This document shows, in pieces, positions 52,059-60,927 of a stretch of 64,000 nt of DNA; position 1 is the stretch's first letter, and the number at the start of each line of letters is the position of its first letter. The DNA is from Myxococcales bacterium (lineage in GTDB: Bacteria > Myxococcota_A > Polyangia > Haliangiales > Haliangiaceae). The notes under the pieces were generated by a model that saw only the letters and a program-made list of their open reading frames with translations, was not told where the DNA came from and ran no database searches. A program made the position numbers and the translations under genes. Location: contig JAEUJY010000115.1 in the NCBI GenBank assembly GCA_016794525.1, positions 124,001 to 188,000 of the forward strand. Reading direction: 5' to 3'.

Positions 52059-54296
52059 GTGGCCGTCGATACCAGCAAGCTGAACCCGCCGCAGCGCGCG
52101 GCGGTGATCCACGGCGGCGGGCCGCTGCTGGTGCTGGCCGGCGCCGGTTCGGGCAAGACCCGCGTCATCACGTACCGCATCGCGCACCTGCTCGATCTCG
52201 GCATCCCGGCCGACGCGATCGCGGCGCTCACGTTCACCAACAAGGCCGCCGAGGAGATGCGCGAGCGCATCGCGCACCTGCTGGGCGACCACAAGCTCGC
52301 CAGCAAGCTGACGATGGGCACGTTCCACGCGCTGGGGCTGCGCATCCTGCGCGCCGAGCGCAAGGCGCTGGGCTACCCGGGCGGCTTCGCGGTCTACGAC
52401 GCCTCCGATCAGCTCGGCGTCGTGCGCGAGGTGATGCGCGAGGTCAAGGACTTCACCGGCGACGGCGAGCGCCGCTACGACGTCAAGGCGATCCTGTCGC
52501 GCATCTCGCTGGCCAAGAACGCGTTCGTCGATCCCGAGGCGTACCAGCCGCGTGACGCCGACGAGTACGACCACATCACGGCGGTGGTGTACCCGCGCTA
52601 CCAGGCCGCGCTGCGCAGCTACGCCGCGTTCGACTTCGACGACCTGATCGTCGAGCCGGTGCGGCTGATGGCGCGCGATCGCGAGGTGCGCGAGCGCTGG
52701 CAGACCCGGTTCCGGTTCGTGCTGGTCGACGAGTACCAGGACACCAACAAGGCGCAGGTCAACCTGGTGCGCGAGCTGGTCGCGCGCCACCACAACCTGA
52801 CCGTCGTCGGCGACGACGACCAGTCGATCTACGCGTGGCGCGGCGCCGACCCCGGCAACATCCTCGGCTTCGCCGACGCGTTCGCTGGTGCGACCACGGT
52901 CAAGCTCGAGCAGAACTACCGCTCGTCGAAGACGATCCTCGACGCCGCCAACGCGGTGATCGCCCACAACAAGGATCGCCACGGCAAGACGCTGTGGAGC
53001 GAGCACGGCGCCGGCGAGCTGATCACCCACGCGGTGGCGCCCGACGTCGAGACCGAGTCGAAGTGGGTGGCCGAGGAGCTGCGCCGGCTCAAGGAGGCCG
53101 GGCGCAAGTGGCAGGACATGGCGATCCTGTACCGCTCGAACATCCAGGCCAAGGGCCTCGAGGAGGAGCTGCGCCAGCTCGGCGTGCCCTACGCGATGTA
53201 CGGCGGCCAGGAGTTCTTCGAGCGCAAGGAGGTGAAGGACGTGATCGCGTACCTGCGGGTCGCGCTCAACCCGCGCGACGAGCTGTCGCTGCGGCGGATC
53301 GTCAACTACCCGGCGCGCGGCATCGGCCCGACGACGCTCGATCGCATCCTGCGCGCGGCCCACGCCCAGCACGCCAGCCTGCTCGACGCGCTGCGGGTGC
53401 TGGGCGGCGCGGCGCAGGTGGCGCTGCCGGTCGACATCACCGCGCCCGACGGCGACGACGACGACGACGACGAGGATCCCTACGAGCGGGCGCAGCGGCG
53501 GCGCGAGGCGGCGGCGGCGCGCGGCGAGGACGCCGACGAGGAGGTGCGGATGGCGGTGGCGACGCCGGCGACCGCCGGCTCGACGTTCCGCGGCGACGGC
53601 GACATCCGCGCCGGCACCCGCACCGCGATCGCCGGGCTGATCACGATCATCGATCGCGTCGCGGCCGGGCTGTTGCGCGGCGACACCGTCGGCGCGACCA
53701 AGCAGCTGATCGAGGACATCGCGCTGTACGACGACCTGCGCGAGGCGGCGCCCAGCGCGGCGGCGGCGCAGCGGCGCATCGACAACGTCGAGAGCCTGCT
53801 CGGCTCGCTCGGCAAGTTCGCGGCCAAGGCGCCGGGGCCCAAGGCGCTGGCCGACTTCCTGCGAAAGCTGTCGCTCGAGTCGAGCGACGAGGCCGAGCAG
53901 GCCGGCGACAAGGTCATCATGACCACGCTGCACGGCTCGAAGGGCCTCGAGTTCCCGATCGTGTTCCTGGTCGGCCTCGAGGAGGAGCTGCTGCCGCACG
54001 CGCGCACGCTCAACCCGCAGGCCACCGACGCGCTCGACGGCGACCACGCCAGCGACGTCAGCGAGGAGCGGCGGCTGGCGTACGTCGGCATCACCCGCGC
54101 GCAACGCAAGCTGTACCTGACCCGCGCCTGCCAGCGGACCTCGCGCGGCCGGCCGCTGACGCGCACGCCGTCGCGGTTCTTGCTCGAGATCCCCGACGAG
54201 CTGCTCGAGGTGAAGGATCTGGCCGAGATCGCGCGCGAGAAGGTGCCGACCACCGAGGTCCGCTCGTTCTTCGCCAGCTTCCTCGCCGACGATTGA
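52059..54296 (+). CDS. UvrD/PcrA-type ATP-dependent DNA helicase
   Basis: The 745-residue protein is a superfamily 1A helicase that unwinds 3'-5' in repair and replication restart. Motifs are LNPPQRAAVIH (Q motif), AGAGSGKTRVIT (Walker A), LTFTNKAAEEMRER, VDEYQDTNKAQ, GDDDQSIYAWRGA, EQNYRSS, TLHGSKGLEFPIVFLVG and YVGITRAQRKLYL. A charged insert of about 50 residues (DGDDDDDDEDPYER and on) interrupts the domain 2B region at roughly residues 465-515. The C-terminal Tudor-like tail of PcrA is short. It could be UvrD, PcrA or Rep; these cannot be told apart by eye. Confidence 0.9.
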   Translation: MAVDTSKLNPPQRAAVIHGGGPLLVLAGAGSGKTRVITYRIAHLLDLGIPADAIAALTFTNKAAEEMRERIAHLLGDHKLASKLTMGTFHALGLRILRAERKALGYPGGFAVYDASDQLGVVREVMREVKDFTGDGERRYDVKAILSRISLAKNAFVDPEAYQPRDADEYDHITAVVYPRYQAALRSYAAFDFDDLIVEPVRLMARDREVRERWQTRFRFVLVDEYQDTNKAQVNLVRELVARHHNLTVVGDDDQSIYAWRGADPGNILGFADAFAGATTVKLEQNYRSSKTILDAANAVIAHNKDRHGKTLWSEHGAGELITHAVAPDVETESKWVAEELRRLKEAGRKWQDMAILYRSNIQAKGLEEELRQLGVPYAMYGGQEFFERKEVKDVIAYLRVALNPRDELSLRRIVNYPARGIGPTTLDRILRAAHAQHASLLDALRVLGGAAQVALPVDITAPDGDDDDDDEDPYERAQRRREAAAARGEDADEEVRMAVATPATAGSTFRGDGDIRAGTRTAIAGLITIIDRVAAGLLRGDTVGATKQLIEDIALYDDLREAAPSAAAAQRRIDNVESLLGSLGKFAAKAPGPKALADFLRKLSLESSDEAEQAGDKVIMTTLHGSKGLEFPIVFLVGLEEELLPHARTLNPQATDALDGDHASDVSEERRLAYVGITRAQRKLYLTRACQRTSRGRPLTRTPSRFLLEIPDELLEVKDLAEIAREKVPTTEVRSFFASFLADD

Positions 54297-54432
54297 CGCG
54301 GCGTGGCGCTCCGGCGGCGCGCCCGTGCCGCACCCGTCGCAGGTGTCGCGCCCGGCGGCGTCGCGCGCGGCGATCAGCTGTCAGCGTCGAGAATGTGGGC
54401 CGCCGTCGAGGTTTTCTGCTATGCCGCCAGGC

Positions 54433-56721
54433 ATGAAGCGCAACCACCTCATGTGTGGCCTCCTGCTCGCCGCGGCTTGCGGCGGCGGCGGCAAGAAGAC
54501 CCCGGTGACGACGGCGGGCGGCGGCGGCGACGACACGGTCGACCACGATCACCCCGGCGACGGGACGCCGGTCGTCGATCCGACCGCGGCGGCGCGGCAC
54601 GCGTTCGCCAACCCCGGCGGCATGTGGATGCCGCGGCAGATGAACCACCCGGTCCACGCCGCGGCGCTGCAGGCGATGGGCGTGTCGATCCCCGCGGCCG
54701 ATCTGGCCAACCCGCTGGCGGCGCCGCTCAACGCGGTGGTCTCGCTCGGCGGCTGCACGGCGTCGTTCGTCTCGCCGCAGGGCCTGGTGGTCACCAACCA
54801 CCACTGCGTCCAGGGCGCGCTGCAGTTCAACGCCACGCCCGAACACAACTACGTCGAGGACGGCTTCCTCGCCAAGACCAAGGGCGACGAGCTGCCGGCC
54901 GGCCCGACCCAGAAGGTGCTGGTCGCGCAGGCGTTCACCGACATCACCGCCGACATCACCGGCGGCCTCGACGCGATCAAGGACCCGACCGCGCGCAAGA
55001 AGGAGGTCGAGAAGCGGACCAAGGCGGCGCTGGCGGCGTGCGAGAAGGATCGCCCCGGCATCCGCTGCGACGTCTCGAGCTTCTACCGCGGCGCCGAGTA
55101 CCAGCTGATCGAGTACCTCGAGATCCGCGACGTGCGCCTGGTCTACGTGCCGGCGCGCTCGGTCGGCAACTACGGCGGCGAGATCGACAACTGGGCGTGG
55201 CCGCGCCACACCGGCGACTTCTCGTTCTTCCGCGCGTACGTCGGCAAGGACGGCAAGCCGGCCGACTTCTCGCCCGACAACGTGCCGTTCCAGCCCAAGC
55301 ACTGGCTCAAGGTCGATCAGGACGGCCAGGCCCAGGACGACTTCGTCATGGTGACCGGCTACCCGGGCCGGACCTCGCGCGTCACCACCGCGTCGGAGGT
55401 CGACTTCGACGTGGCGTGGCGCTACCCGAACACGATCCAGTTCCTGCAGGAGCGCTACGACCTGCTCGAGGGCGTGCTCAAGGGCGACGCGTCGCCGGCG
55501 ACGAAGATCAAGGCCGGGGTGGCCAAGCAGGGCGTGCAGAACGGGCTCGAGAAGACCTCGGGCGTGCTGGCGGGCCTGCAGAAGGGCGACATCCTCGCCC
55601 GCAAGAAGGCCACCGACGACAAGGTGAAGGCGTGGGCCGCGCAGCCGGGCAACGAGACCTACCAGGCCGCGATCGACAAGCTCGAGGCGATGATGGCGGC
55701 CGACCGCAAGACCGCGGCCGCCGACTTCGCGTGGGGCAACGCCGCCGGCGGCTCGGGCCACCTGCGCAACGCGCTCCTGTTCGTGCGGCTCGCCGAGGAG
55801 CGGACCAAGCCCGACGCCGAGCGCAAGCCGGGGTTCCAGGAGCGCGACATGCCGCGCATCGAGGGCGGGCAGAAGCAGTTCGTGCGGCAGTTCGACGCGA
55901 CGCTCGACCGGATGTTCTTCAAGCTCGCGCTGACCAAGGCCGCGGCGCTGCCGGCGGCCGAGCGGCCGTGGCTGGCGACGATGCTGGGCGTCAAGGCCAA
56001 CGCGAAGATCGACGCCAAGCTGATCGACGCGCGGCTCGACGCGCTCTACAAGGGCACCAAGCTCGAGGACGAGGCGACCCGCATCGACCTGCTGAAGAAC
56101 GCGACGCCCAAGAGCCTGAAGGCGTCGAAGGATCCGTACATCAAGCTGGCGGTCGCGCTGTGGCCGACGGTCAAGGCCAAGGAGGCCGAGGCCGACCAGA
56201 AGGCCGGCGACTACATGCTGGTCGCGCCGATGTACGCCAAGGCGATGATCGAGGCGCTGGGCGGCTTCGTCGCGCCCGACGCCAACTCGACGCTGCGCAT
56301 CACCTACGGCACGATCAAGCCGTTCGCCTCGGGCGGCCTGCCGTTCACCAAGGCCACCGAGATCCTCGCCAAGGACAAGGGCGAGGAGCCGTTCGACGCG
56401 CCGGCCAAGGTGCTGGCCGGCATCAAGGCCAAGAACTACGGCCCGTACGCCGACAAGGCGCTCGGTGATCTGCCGGTCGACTTCATCGCCGACCTCGACA
56501 TCACCGGCGGCAACTCGGGCTCGCCGGCGCTCAACGGCAAGGGCGAGCTGGTCGGGCTGGCGTTCGACGGCAACATCGAGGGCGTCGCCTCCGACGTCGT
56601 CTTCGACTACACGACGACCCGCACGATCATCGTCGACGCCCGCTACATGATGTGGATCATGGACGCCGTGGACGGCGCCGACAACGTGCTCGAAGAGATG
56701 GGCGTCCGCCCCTCGCTGTGA
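54433..56721 (+). CDS. S46-family dipeptidyl-peptidase (lipoprotein)
   Basis: The 762-residue protein has a lipobox (LLLAAAC-GGGG) and a Gly/Asp-rich spacer. The peptidase part matches DPP7/DPP11: GGMWMPRQM, SFVSPQGLVVTNHHC with catalytic His123 or His124, EIDNWAWPRHTGDFSFFRAY with the catalytic Asp, and ITGGNSGSPALNG with Ser695. These enzymes remove dipeptides from free N-termini at the cell surface. Residues that set DPP7 versus DPP11 specificity cannot be assigned safely. ATG 54433 is preferred: TATGCC ends 7 bases upstream and it places the lipobox correctly, whereas ATG 54421 overlaps that element. Confidence 0.9.
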   Translation: MKRNHLMCGLLLAAACGGGGKKTPVTTAGGGGDDTVDHDHPGDGTPVVDPTAAARHAFANPGGMWMPRQMNHPVHAAALQAMGVSIPAADLANPLAAPLNAVVSLGGCTASFVSPQGLVVTNHHCVQGALQFNATPEHNYVEDGFLAKTKGDELPAGPTQKVLVAQAFTDITADITGGLDAIKDPTARKKEVEKRTKAALAACEKDRPGIRCDVSSFYRGAEYQLIEYLEIRDVRLVYVPARSVGNYGGEIDNWAWPRHTGDFSFFRAYVGKDGKPADFSPDNVPFQPKHWLKVDQDGQAQDDFVMVTGYPGRTSRVTTASEVDFDVAWRYPNTIQFLQERYDLLEGVLKGDASPATKIKAGVAKQGVQNGLEKTSGVLAGLQKGDILARKKATDDKVKAWAAQPGNETYQAAIDKLEAMMAADRKTAAADFAWGNAAGGSGHLRNALLFVRLAEERTKPDAERKPGFQERDMPRIEGGQKQFVRQFDATLDRMFFKLALTKAAALPAAERPWLATMLGVKANAKIDAKLIDARLDALYKGTKLEDEATRIDLLKNATPKSLKASKDPYIKLAVALWPTVKAKEAEADQKAGDYMLVAPMYAKAMIEALGGFVAPDANSTLRITYGTIKPFASGGLPFTKATEILAKDKGEEPFDAPAKVLAGIKAKNYGPYADKALGDLPVDFIADLDITGGNSGSPALNGKGELVGLAFDGNIEGVASDVVFDYTTTRTIIVDARYMMWIMDAVDGADNVLEEMGVRPSL

Positions 56722-56777
56722 GCGACGGCGGGCGGCGCGGCGGGGCGGGGTGAGCGGCGGCGGCGGGCGGTGGCGAA

Positions 56778-56814
56778 CGATCCGCAGGATCCCGTGAACC
56801 GGATCCGCGGATCG
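56778..56814. terminator. 14-bp hairpin with one bulged base after the S46 gene
   Basis: CGATCCGC, a bulged A and GGATCC pair with GGATCC GCGGATCG across an 8-base loop. It lies 57 bases after the peptidase stop and 50 before the next start. It could be a terminator or a leader structure. Confidence 0.45.
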
Positions 56815-56864
56815 CGCACATGAGGATCGAGCGCCGGCATCCACGTCCGGCCGCCAGGAGCCTC

Positions 56865-57206
56865 ATGCGTCCCATCACCGTCGTGCTCGCCTTCGCCTTG
56901 CTCGCCCCGATCTCCATGGCTCACGCCGACAGCCTCGGCGCGGCCGGCCGGATCATCGAGCTGGAGGTCAACAACTCCAACGCCGACACGTACTTGCAGT
57001 ACCACGGCAGGGTCGTCATCACGGCCGTCGACCGCGAGTCCGAGTACCGCTGGGGCGGGACGGCGTGCAGCAACCGGACGCTGACCGAGAGCCAGGTCAC
57101 GATGCTGCAGCGGGCGATCGAGAGTGGGATGGCGATCACGCCGCGGTACCTGCCTGGCCAGGGCAGCAACAAGTGCCTGGTCGGGTACGTCCTGCGTGCC
57201 CCCTGA
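56865..57206 (+). CDS. Small secreted protein
   Basis: The 113-residue protein has a signal peptide (MRPITVVLAFALLAPISMAHA) and a mature domain of about 90 residues with two Cys (GTACSNRTL and NKCLVGYVL) likely to form a disulfide. No family is recognised. The ATG at 56865 has a good ribosome site (CAGGAG, 4 bases upstream), so the ATG at 56820 in the same frame is rejected. Transcription may start within the 150-base gap after the S46 gene, which also has the hairpin. Confidence 0.7.
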   Translation: MRPITVVLAFALLAPISMAHADSLGAAGRIIELEVNNSNADTYLQYHGRVVITAVDRESEYRWGGTACSNRTLTESQVTMLQRAIESGMAITPRYLPGQGSNKCLVGYVLRAP

Positions 57207-57249
57207 GCGGCGCAAGTCGGCTGGATCATGGCGGAAGCCGAGAGCGAGG

Positions 57250-57278
57250 CGCGCGATCCGCGGTGCTGTGATCGCGCG
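57250..57278. promoter_or_regulatory. 9-bp inverted repeat before the secreted-protein operon
   Basis: CGCGCGATC and GATCGCGCG are perfect inverted copies separated by 11 bases. The element lies in the 115-base gap before the gene at 57322, upstream of a TAGCCT element at 57307-57312. It may be a terminator of the gene before or an operator. Confidence 0.35.
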
Positions 57279-57321
57279 AACGTCGACGCCCCCGGCCCCG
57301 CTGCGCTAGCCTCCCAGGCTC

Positions 57322-57753
57322 ATGCGCACGCTCCTTTGTTCTGTTGCCGTCGTCGCGTCGCTCGCCCTGGTGGCGAACCCTGCCGCGGCTGAGCGCCGCC
57401 ACCGCGGCAAACCCTCGGCGCCGGTGAGCTTGACCGCGAAGGCCGAGCGCACGGCGACCGGCTGGCGCGTGGTGGTCGACGCCGCGCCGACCCGTGCGGT
57501 CGATGCCGTGACGATCGAGATCGACGGCCAGGCGACGCAGTTCGGCGCGACCGCCGCGCGCGATCCGCGCCACCTGGTGGCGCCGGTCAAGCTCGACGCG
57601 AGCGCTGGCAAGGACGTCGTCGTGACCGCCCGGGTCGCGGGGCGCAGCCAGAGCGTGATCGTCCGCGTCGGCGCGCCGGCGCCGGCCGCGAAGCCGCTGC
57701 CGGTGACGGTGCGGCAGATCAACGGCGTGAGCGTGGCCGAGGTGCGCCAGTGA
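57322..57753 (+). CDS. Small secreted protein, first gene of the HEIGH operon
   Basis: The 143-residue protein has a signal peptide (MRTLLCSVAVVASLALVANPAAA), a basic stretch RRHRGK, and an Ig-like beta pattern (PVSLTAKAER, WRVVVDAAP, VVVTARVAG) ending in AEVRQ. The family is unknown. Its TGA overlaps the GTG of the first HEIGH lipoprotein gene, so it is translated first in a four-gene string and may act as a partner or accessory of the metalloproteins. Confidence 0.65.
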   Translation: MRTLLCSVAVVASLALVANPAAAERRHRGKPSAPVSLTAKAERTATGWRVVVDAAPTRAVDAVTIEIDGQATQFGATAARDPRHLVAPVKLDASAGKDVVVTARVAGRSQSVIVRVGAPAPAAKPLPVTVRQINGVSVAEVRQ

Positions 57754-58916
57754 TCCGCAGGCTGGGCGCGGGCTCGCTGGCGGCCGCGGCGCTGCTGGCG
57801 GCGGCGTGCGGTGGCAGCGACGGGCCGCCGAGCCTGAGCGGGACGATCTCGTACGAGGACCGCGCGCAGCAGACCAACGGCCGGCTCGCGACCGAGCTGG
57901 TGCCGATGCCGGCGCGCGGCGTGACGGTCAGCCTGATCAACGAGGCCGACGGCGCGGTGCTGACGACGGTCACGACCGACGACGACGGCCGCTACACGAT
58001 CGAGTTCGTCGAGCCGCTGGTCGAGCCGACCGAGCCGGTGCACATCCTGGCTGCGGCGATGAACATGAGCCCCGAGCGGCCGATCCAGGTGGTGCGCCGC
58101 GATCGCCAGGTGTTCGGCGCCGGCGGCGAGGCGTTCACCTTCAAGGACGGCACCGACGTCGACCTGCTGATCACCGAGGCGTCGGGCGTGGCCGAGGCGT
58201 TCAACGTCTTCGACATGGCCGTGCTGTCGCACGACGCGGTGACCGGCCGCCTGGCGCTGACGCCCACGCCGATCACGCTGATCTGGGAGAAGGGCTCCAA
58301 CGACGGCACGTACTACAGCGGCGACGCGACGGTGCACCTGCTGGGTGCCGCCAGCGACGACGACGGCTACGACGACACGGTCATCCTCCACGAGATCGGC
58401 CACTTCTTCGAGGACACGATCGGCCGCAGCGACAGCCCGGGCGGCGGCCACGACGGCTCGCCCACCGACCCCAACCTGGCGTGGTCGGAGGGCTTCTCGA
58501 CCTACTGGGCGATGGCGGTCAAGGACGTGCCGTTCTACGGCGACTCCAACTCCGGCGGCGGCTGGGGCTACAACGCCGACACCGAGCTCACCCGCGCGCC
58601 GCAGCCGGCCGGCGACGTCGGCCAGGACGTCGGCGAGAACCTGACCACCGAGGTGCTGTGGGATCTGGGCGACGCGCCGTCGGGCGACGACGACCAGCTG
58701 GCCGGCGATCACCTGCGCGTGCTGAACGTGCAGCCGATGTACCTGCGCACCGCCGCGCTGCGCAACGTCGGCGAGCCGGGCGTCGACCTGGTCGACTTCC
58801 TCGACGGGTTCCTCGTGGCCGACGGCCTCGGCCACTGCGCCGCGGTCCGGCAGATCGTCGTCACGACCCACACGTTCCCGTACGACTTCGGCGGCCCCGG
58901 CGGCCGCTGCCCGTGA
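57750..58916 (+). CDS. HEIGH metalloprotease-like lipoprotein A
   Basis: The 388-residue protein has a lipoprotein signal (LAAAALLAAAC-GGS). Residues 25-110 form a carboxypeptidase-regulatory-like beta domain (SGTISYEDRAQQ, DDDGRYTIEF). The rest has the zinc motif HEIGH at 214-218 in TVILHEIGHFFEDTIG, a GGHDGSPTDPNLAWSEGFSTYWAM helix typical of peptidases where the Glu would be the third ligand, and a C-terminal pair of Cys. It is a plausible surface zinc protease. The GTG overlaps the gene before, and the stop overlaps the next paralogue (GTGA). Confidence 0.82.
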   Translation: MIRRLGAGSLAAAALLAAACGGSDGPPSLSGTISYEDRAQQTNGRLATELVPMPARGVTVSLINEADGAVLTTVTTDDDGRYTIEFVEPLVEPTEPVHILAAAMNMSPERPIQVVRRDRQVFGAGGEAFTFKDGTDVDLLITEASGVAEAFNVFDMAVLSHDAVTGRLALTPTPITLIWEKGSNDGTYYSGDATVHLLGAASDDDGYDDTVILHEIGHFFEDTIGRSDSPGGGHDGSPTDPNLAWSEGFSTYWAMAVKDVPFYGDSNSGGGWGYNADTELTRAPQPAGDVGQDVGENLTTEVLWDLGDAPSGDDDQLAGDHLRVLNVQPMYLRTAALRNVGEPGVDLVDFLDGFLVADGLGHCAAVRQIVVTTHTFPYDFGGPGGRCP

Positions 58917-60115
58917 GCGGCGGCCGCGCGCGGCGGCTGATCGCCGCGAGCCTGCTCTTCGGCGCGGCGTGCGGCGGTGCCGACGATCCGCCCGCGGTCG
59001 ACGCGGCGATCGCGATCGACGCCAGCGACGTCGCGGGCCACACGCTGGCCGGCCTGGTGGCGTACGAGGACCGTCGGCAGCAAGCCAACGGGCGGCTCGC
59101 GACGACGATCGAGCTGCGCGCGGCCCGGGCGATCTCGCTCAGCCTGATCGCCGACGCCGACGGCGCCGTGCTGGCGACCACGACCACCGGCGACGACGGC
59201 CGCTACACGCTCGAGGTGCCGCCGGGCGCGCCGGGCGCGGTGCACCTCCTCGCGGCGGCGATGAACGCCAGCGTCGAGCGGCCGATCCAGGTGGTGCGGA
59301 GCAACCGTCAGGTCCACGGCTTCGGCGGGCCGGCGTTCGCACGCGACGCGACCGCCGCCGATCTGCTGATCACCGAGGCCTCGGGCGAGGCCGAGGCGTT
59401 CAACGTCTTCGACATGGCGGTGCTGTCCCACGACGCGGTCCGCGGTGGGCTCGGCATCACGCCGCAGCGGCTGACCGCGGTCTGGGAGAAGGGCTCGAGC
59501 GACGGCACCTACTACAGCGGCGACCGCACGATCCACTTGCTGGGCTCGACCAGCGACGACGACGGCTACGACGACACGGTGATCCTCCACGAGATCGGCC
59601 ACTTCTTCGAGCACGTCGTCGGCCGCACCGACAGCCCCGGCGGCGCGCACGACGGATCGCCGACCGATCCCAACCTGGCCTGGTCGGAGGGCTTCGCGAC
59701 CTACTGGGCGATGGCGGTGAAGCAGATCCCGTTCTACGGCGACTCCAACGCCGGCGGCGGCTGGGGCTACAACGGCGAGGTGACCGTGACCCGCGCGCCG
59801 CAGCCCGCGGGCGACATCGGCCAGGACGTGGCCGAGAACATGATCACCGAGATCCTGTGGGACCTGGGCGACGCCCCGGCGACCGACGACGATCCGCTGG
59901 CCGGCGATCAGCTCCGGGTCGAGGGCGTGCAGCCGACGTACCTGCGCACCGCGGCGCTGCGCGCGGGCGGCGAGGCTGGCGTCGACCTGGTCGACTTCCT
60001 CGATGGGTTCTTCGTCGCCGACGGGCTACCCCACTGCGCCGAGGTCCGGCAGATCGTCGTCACCCGCCACACGTTCCCGTACGACTTCGGCGGCCCCGCG
60101 GGAGCGTGCCCGTGA
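58913..60115 (+). CDS. HEIGH metalloprotease-like lipoprotein B
   Basis: The 400-residue protein is a close paralogue of the one before it over the full length: same lipobox region (LFGAAC-GGA), beta domain (GLVAYEDRRQQANGRLAT), HEIGH at 226-230, WSEGFATYWAM, and the ending DFGGPAGACP. The N-terminal spacer is longer and acidic. The two differ in the length of the linker before the beta domain and in scattered residues. The tandem copy and the GTGA overlap indicate duplication within an operon. Both keep the catalytic residues, so they may have different substrates or work as a pair. Confidence 0.82.
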   Translation: MSGGRARRLIAASLLFGAACGGADDPPAVDAAIAIDASDVAGHTLAGLVAYEDRRQQANGRLATTIELRAARAISLSLIADADGAVLATTTTGDDGRYTLEVPPGAPGAVHLLAAAMNASVERPIQVVRSNRQVHGFGGPAFARDATAADLLITEASGEAEAFNVFDMAVLSHDAVRGGLGITPQRLTAVWEKGSSDGTYYSGDRTIHLLGSTSDDDGYDDTVILHEIGHFFEHVVGRTDSPGGAHDGSPTDPNLAWSEGFATYWAMAVKQIPFYGDSNAGGGWGYNGEVTVTRAPQPAGDIGQDVAENMITEILWDLGDAPATDDDPLAGDQLRVEGVQPTYLRTAALRAGGEAGVDLVDFLDGFFVADGLPHCAEVRQIVVTRHTFPYDFGGPAGACP

Positions 60116-60591
60116 CCGGCGGAGGCTCGGTGGCGCTCGCGATCGCCGCGATGCTCGCCACCGCCGCCTGTGCCCGTCCGTCGACCGCCGCCGCGCCGCG
60201 CTTCGCCGCGGCCGACGACGCCGCGGTGCGCGCCGTGCTGGCCGCGCAGCAGGACGCGTGGAACCGCGGCGACCTCACCGGGTACATGGCCGGCTACCTG
60301 CGGTCATCCGAGCTGGTGTTCACCTCCGGTGGCAACATCCGCCACGGCTGGGACGAGACCTTCGCCAAGTACCGCGCCCGGTACGGCAGCGACCCGTCGA
60401 CGATGGGCAAGCTCGGCTTCGAGATCCTGGGCGTCCAGGCGCTCGGCGCCGACGGCGCGATCGTGCTCGGCCGCTGGGAGCTCACCGAGACGCCGGTCGC
60501 CGGCCGCGGGGTGTTCTCGGTCGCGCTGACCCGGACCGCCGACGGCTGGAAGGTCGTCCACGACCACACCTCCAGCGATCCGCCACCCTGA
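60112..60591 (+). CDS. SnoaL/DUF4440-like lipoprotein
   Basis: The 159-residue protein has a lipobox ATAAC-ARP. The rest fits the NTF2-like DUF4440 or SnoaL fold: AVRAVLAAQQDAWNRGDLTGYMAGY, TSGGNIRHGWDETFAKYRARY and the C-terminal strands with GDGAIVLGRWEL and GWKVVHDHTS. The family binds small molecules; the function is unknown. Its GTG overlaps the second HEIGH gene and it is the last gene of that operon. The minus-strand gene from the right overlaps its 3' half. Confidence 0.8.
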   Translation: MTGGGSVALAIAAMLATAACARPSTAAAPRFAAADDAAVRAVLAAQQDAWNRGDLTGYMAGYLRSSELVFTSGGNIRHGWDETFAKYRARYGSDPSTMGKLGFEILGVQALGADGAIVLGRWELTETPVAGRGVFSVALTRTADGWKVVHDHTSSDPPP

Positions 60592-60927
60592 TCGCCAGCG
60601 CGCGGCCGCGAGCTCGCGCCACCGCCGGCGCGCCGCCTGGACGCGCTCCCAGGCGCGCTTGCGCTTGAACGCCGACGCCCGCGCCGGCCAGCCCGCCGCG
60701 CGGGCGCGCTTCCGCGCCAGCGCCAGCGCTTCGGGCGACAGCGCCGCGCCGTGCCGGTCGCGCTCGAGATCGACGTCGACTAGCGCGGCGATCGCGCGGG
60801 CGTCGCCCGCCGCCGCGGCCTGCTCGAACGCGCGGATCTCGTCGAACGCGTACGGTCGGTCGCTCTTGCCGATCGCGAACAGCTCGCCGCTGTCCGGATC
60901 GCGCTGCAGGTTGAAGACGCGCCTCAT
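60304..60927 (-). CDS. Small protein of the three-paralogue operon (C)
   Basis: The frame of 207 codons starts MRRVFNLQRDPDSGELFAIGKSDRP and ends inside, and antisense to, the lipoprotein gene at 60112-60591, so its last 96 or so codons are antisense and may not be under selection. The N-terminal part has the shared motif D-x-x-S-G-E-x-x-x-x-G-K-S-x-R and VDVDLERDRHGAALS, both also seen in the next two genes. A long basic helix (RKRARAAG, KRKRAWERVQAARRRW) follows. The ATG at 60927 overlaps the stop of gene B (ATGA). No family is recognised. Confidence 0.55.
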   Translation of the reverse strand: MRRVFNLQRDPDSGELFAIGKSDRPYAFDEIRAFEQAAAAGDARAIAALVDVDLERDRHGAALSPEALALARKRARAAGWPARASAFKRKRAWERVQAARRRWRELAAARWRSGWRIAGGVVVDDLPAVGGPGQRDREHPAAGDRRLGELPAAEHDRAVGAERLDAQDLEAELAHRRRVAAVPGAVLGEGLVPAVADVATGGEHQLG

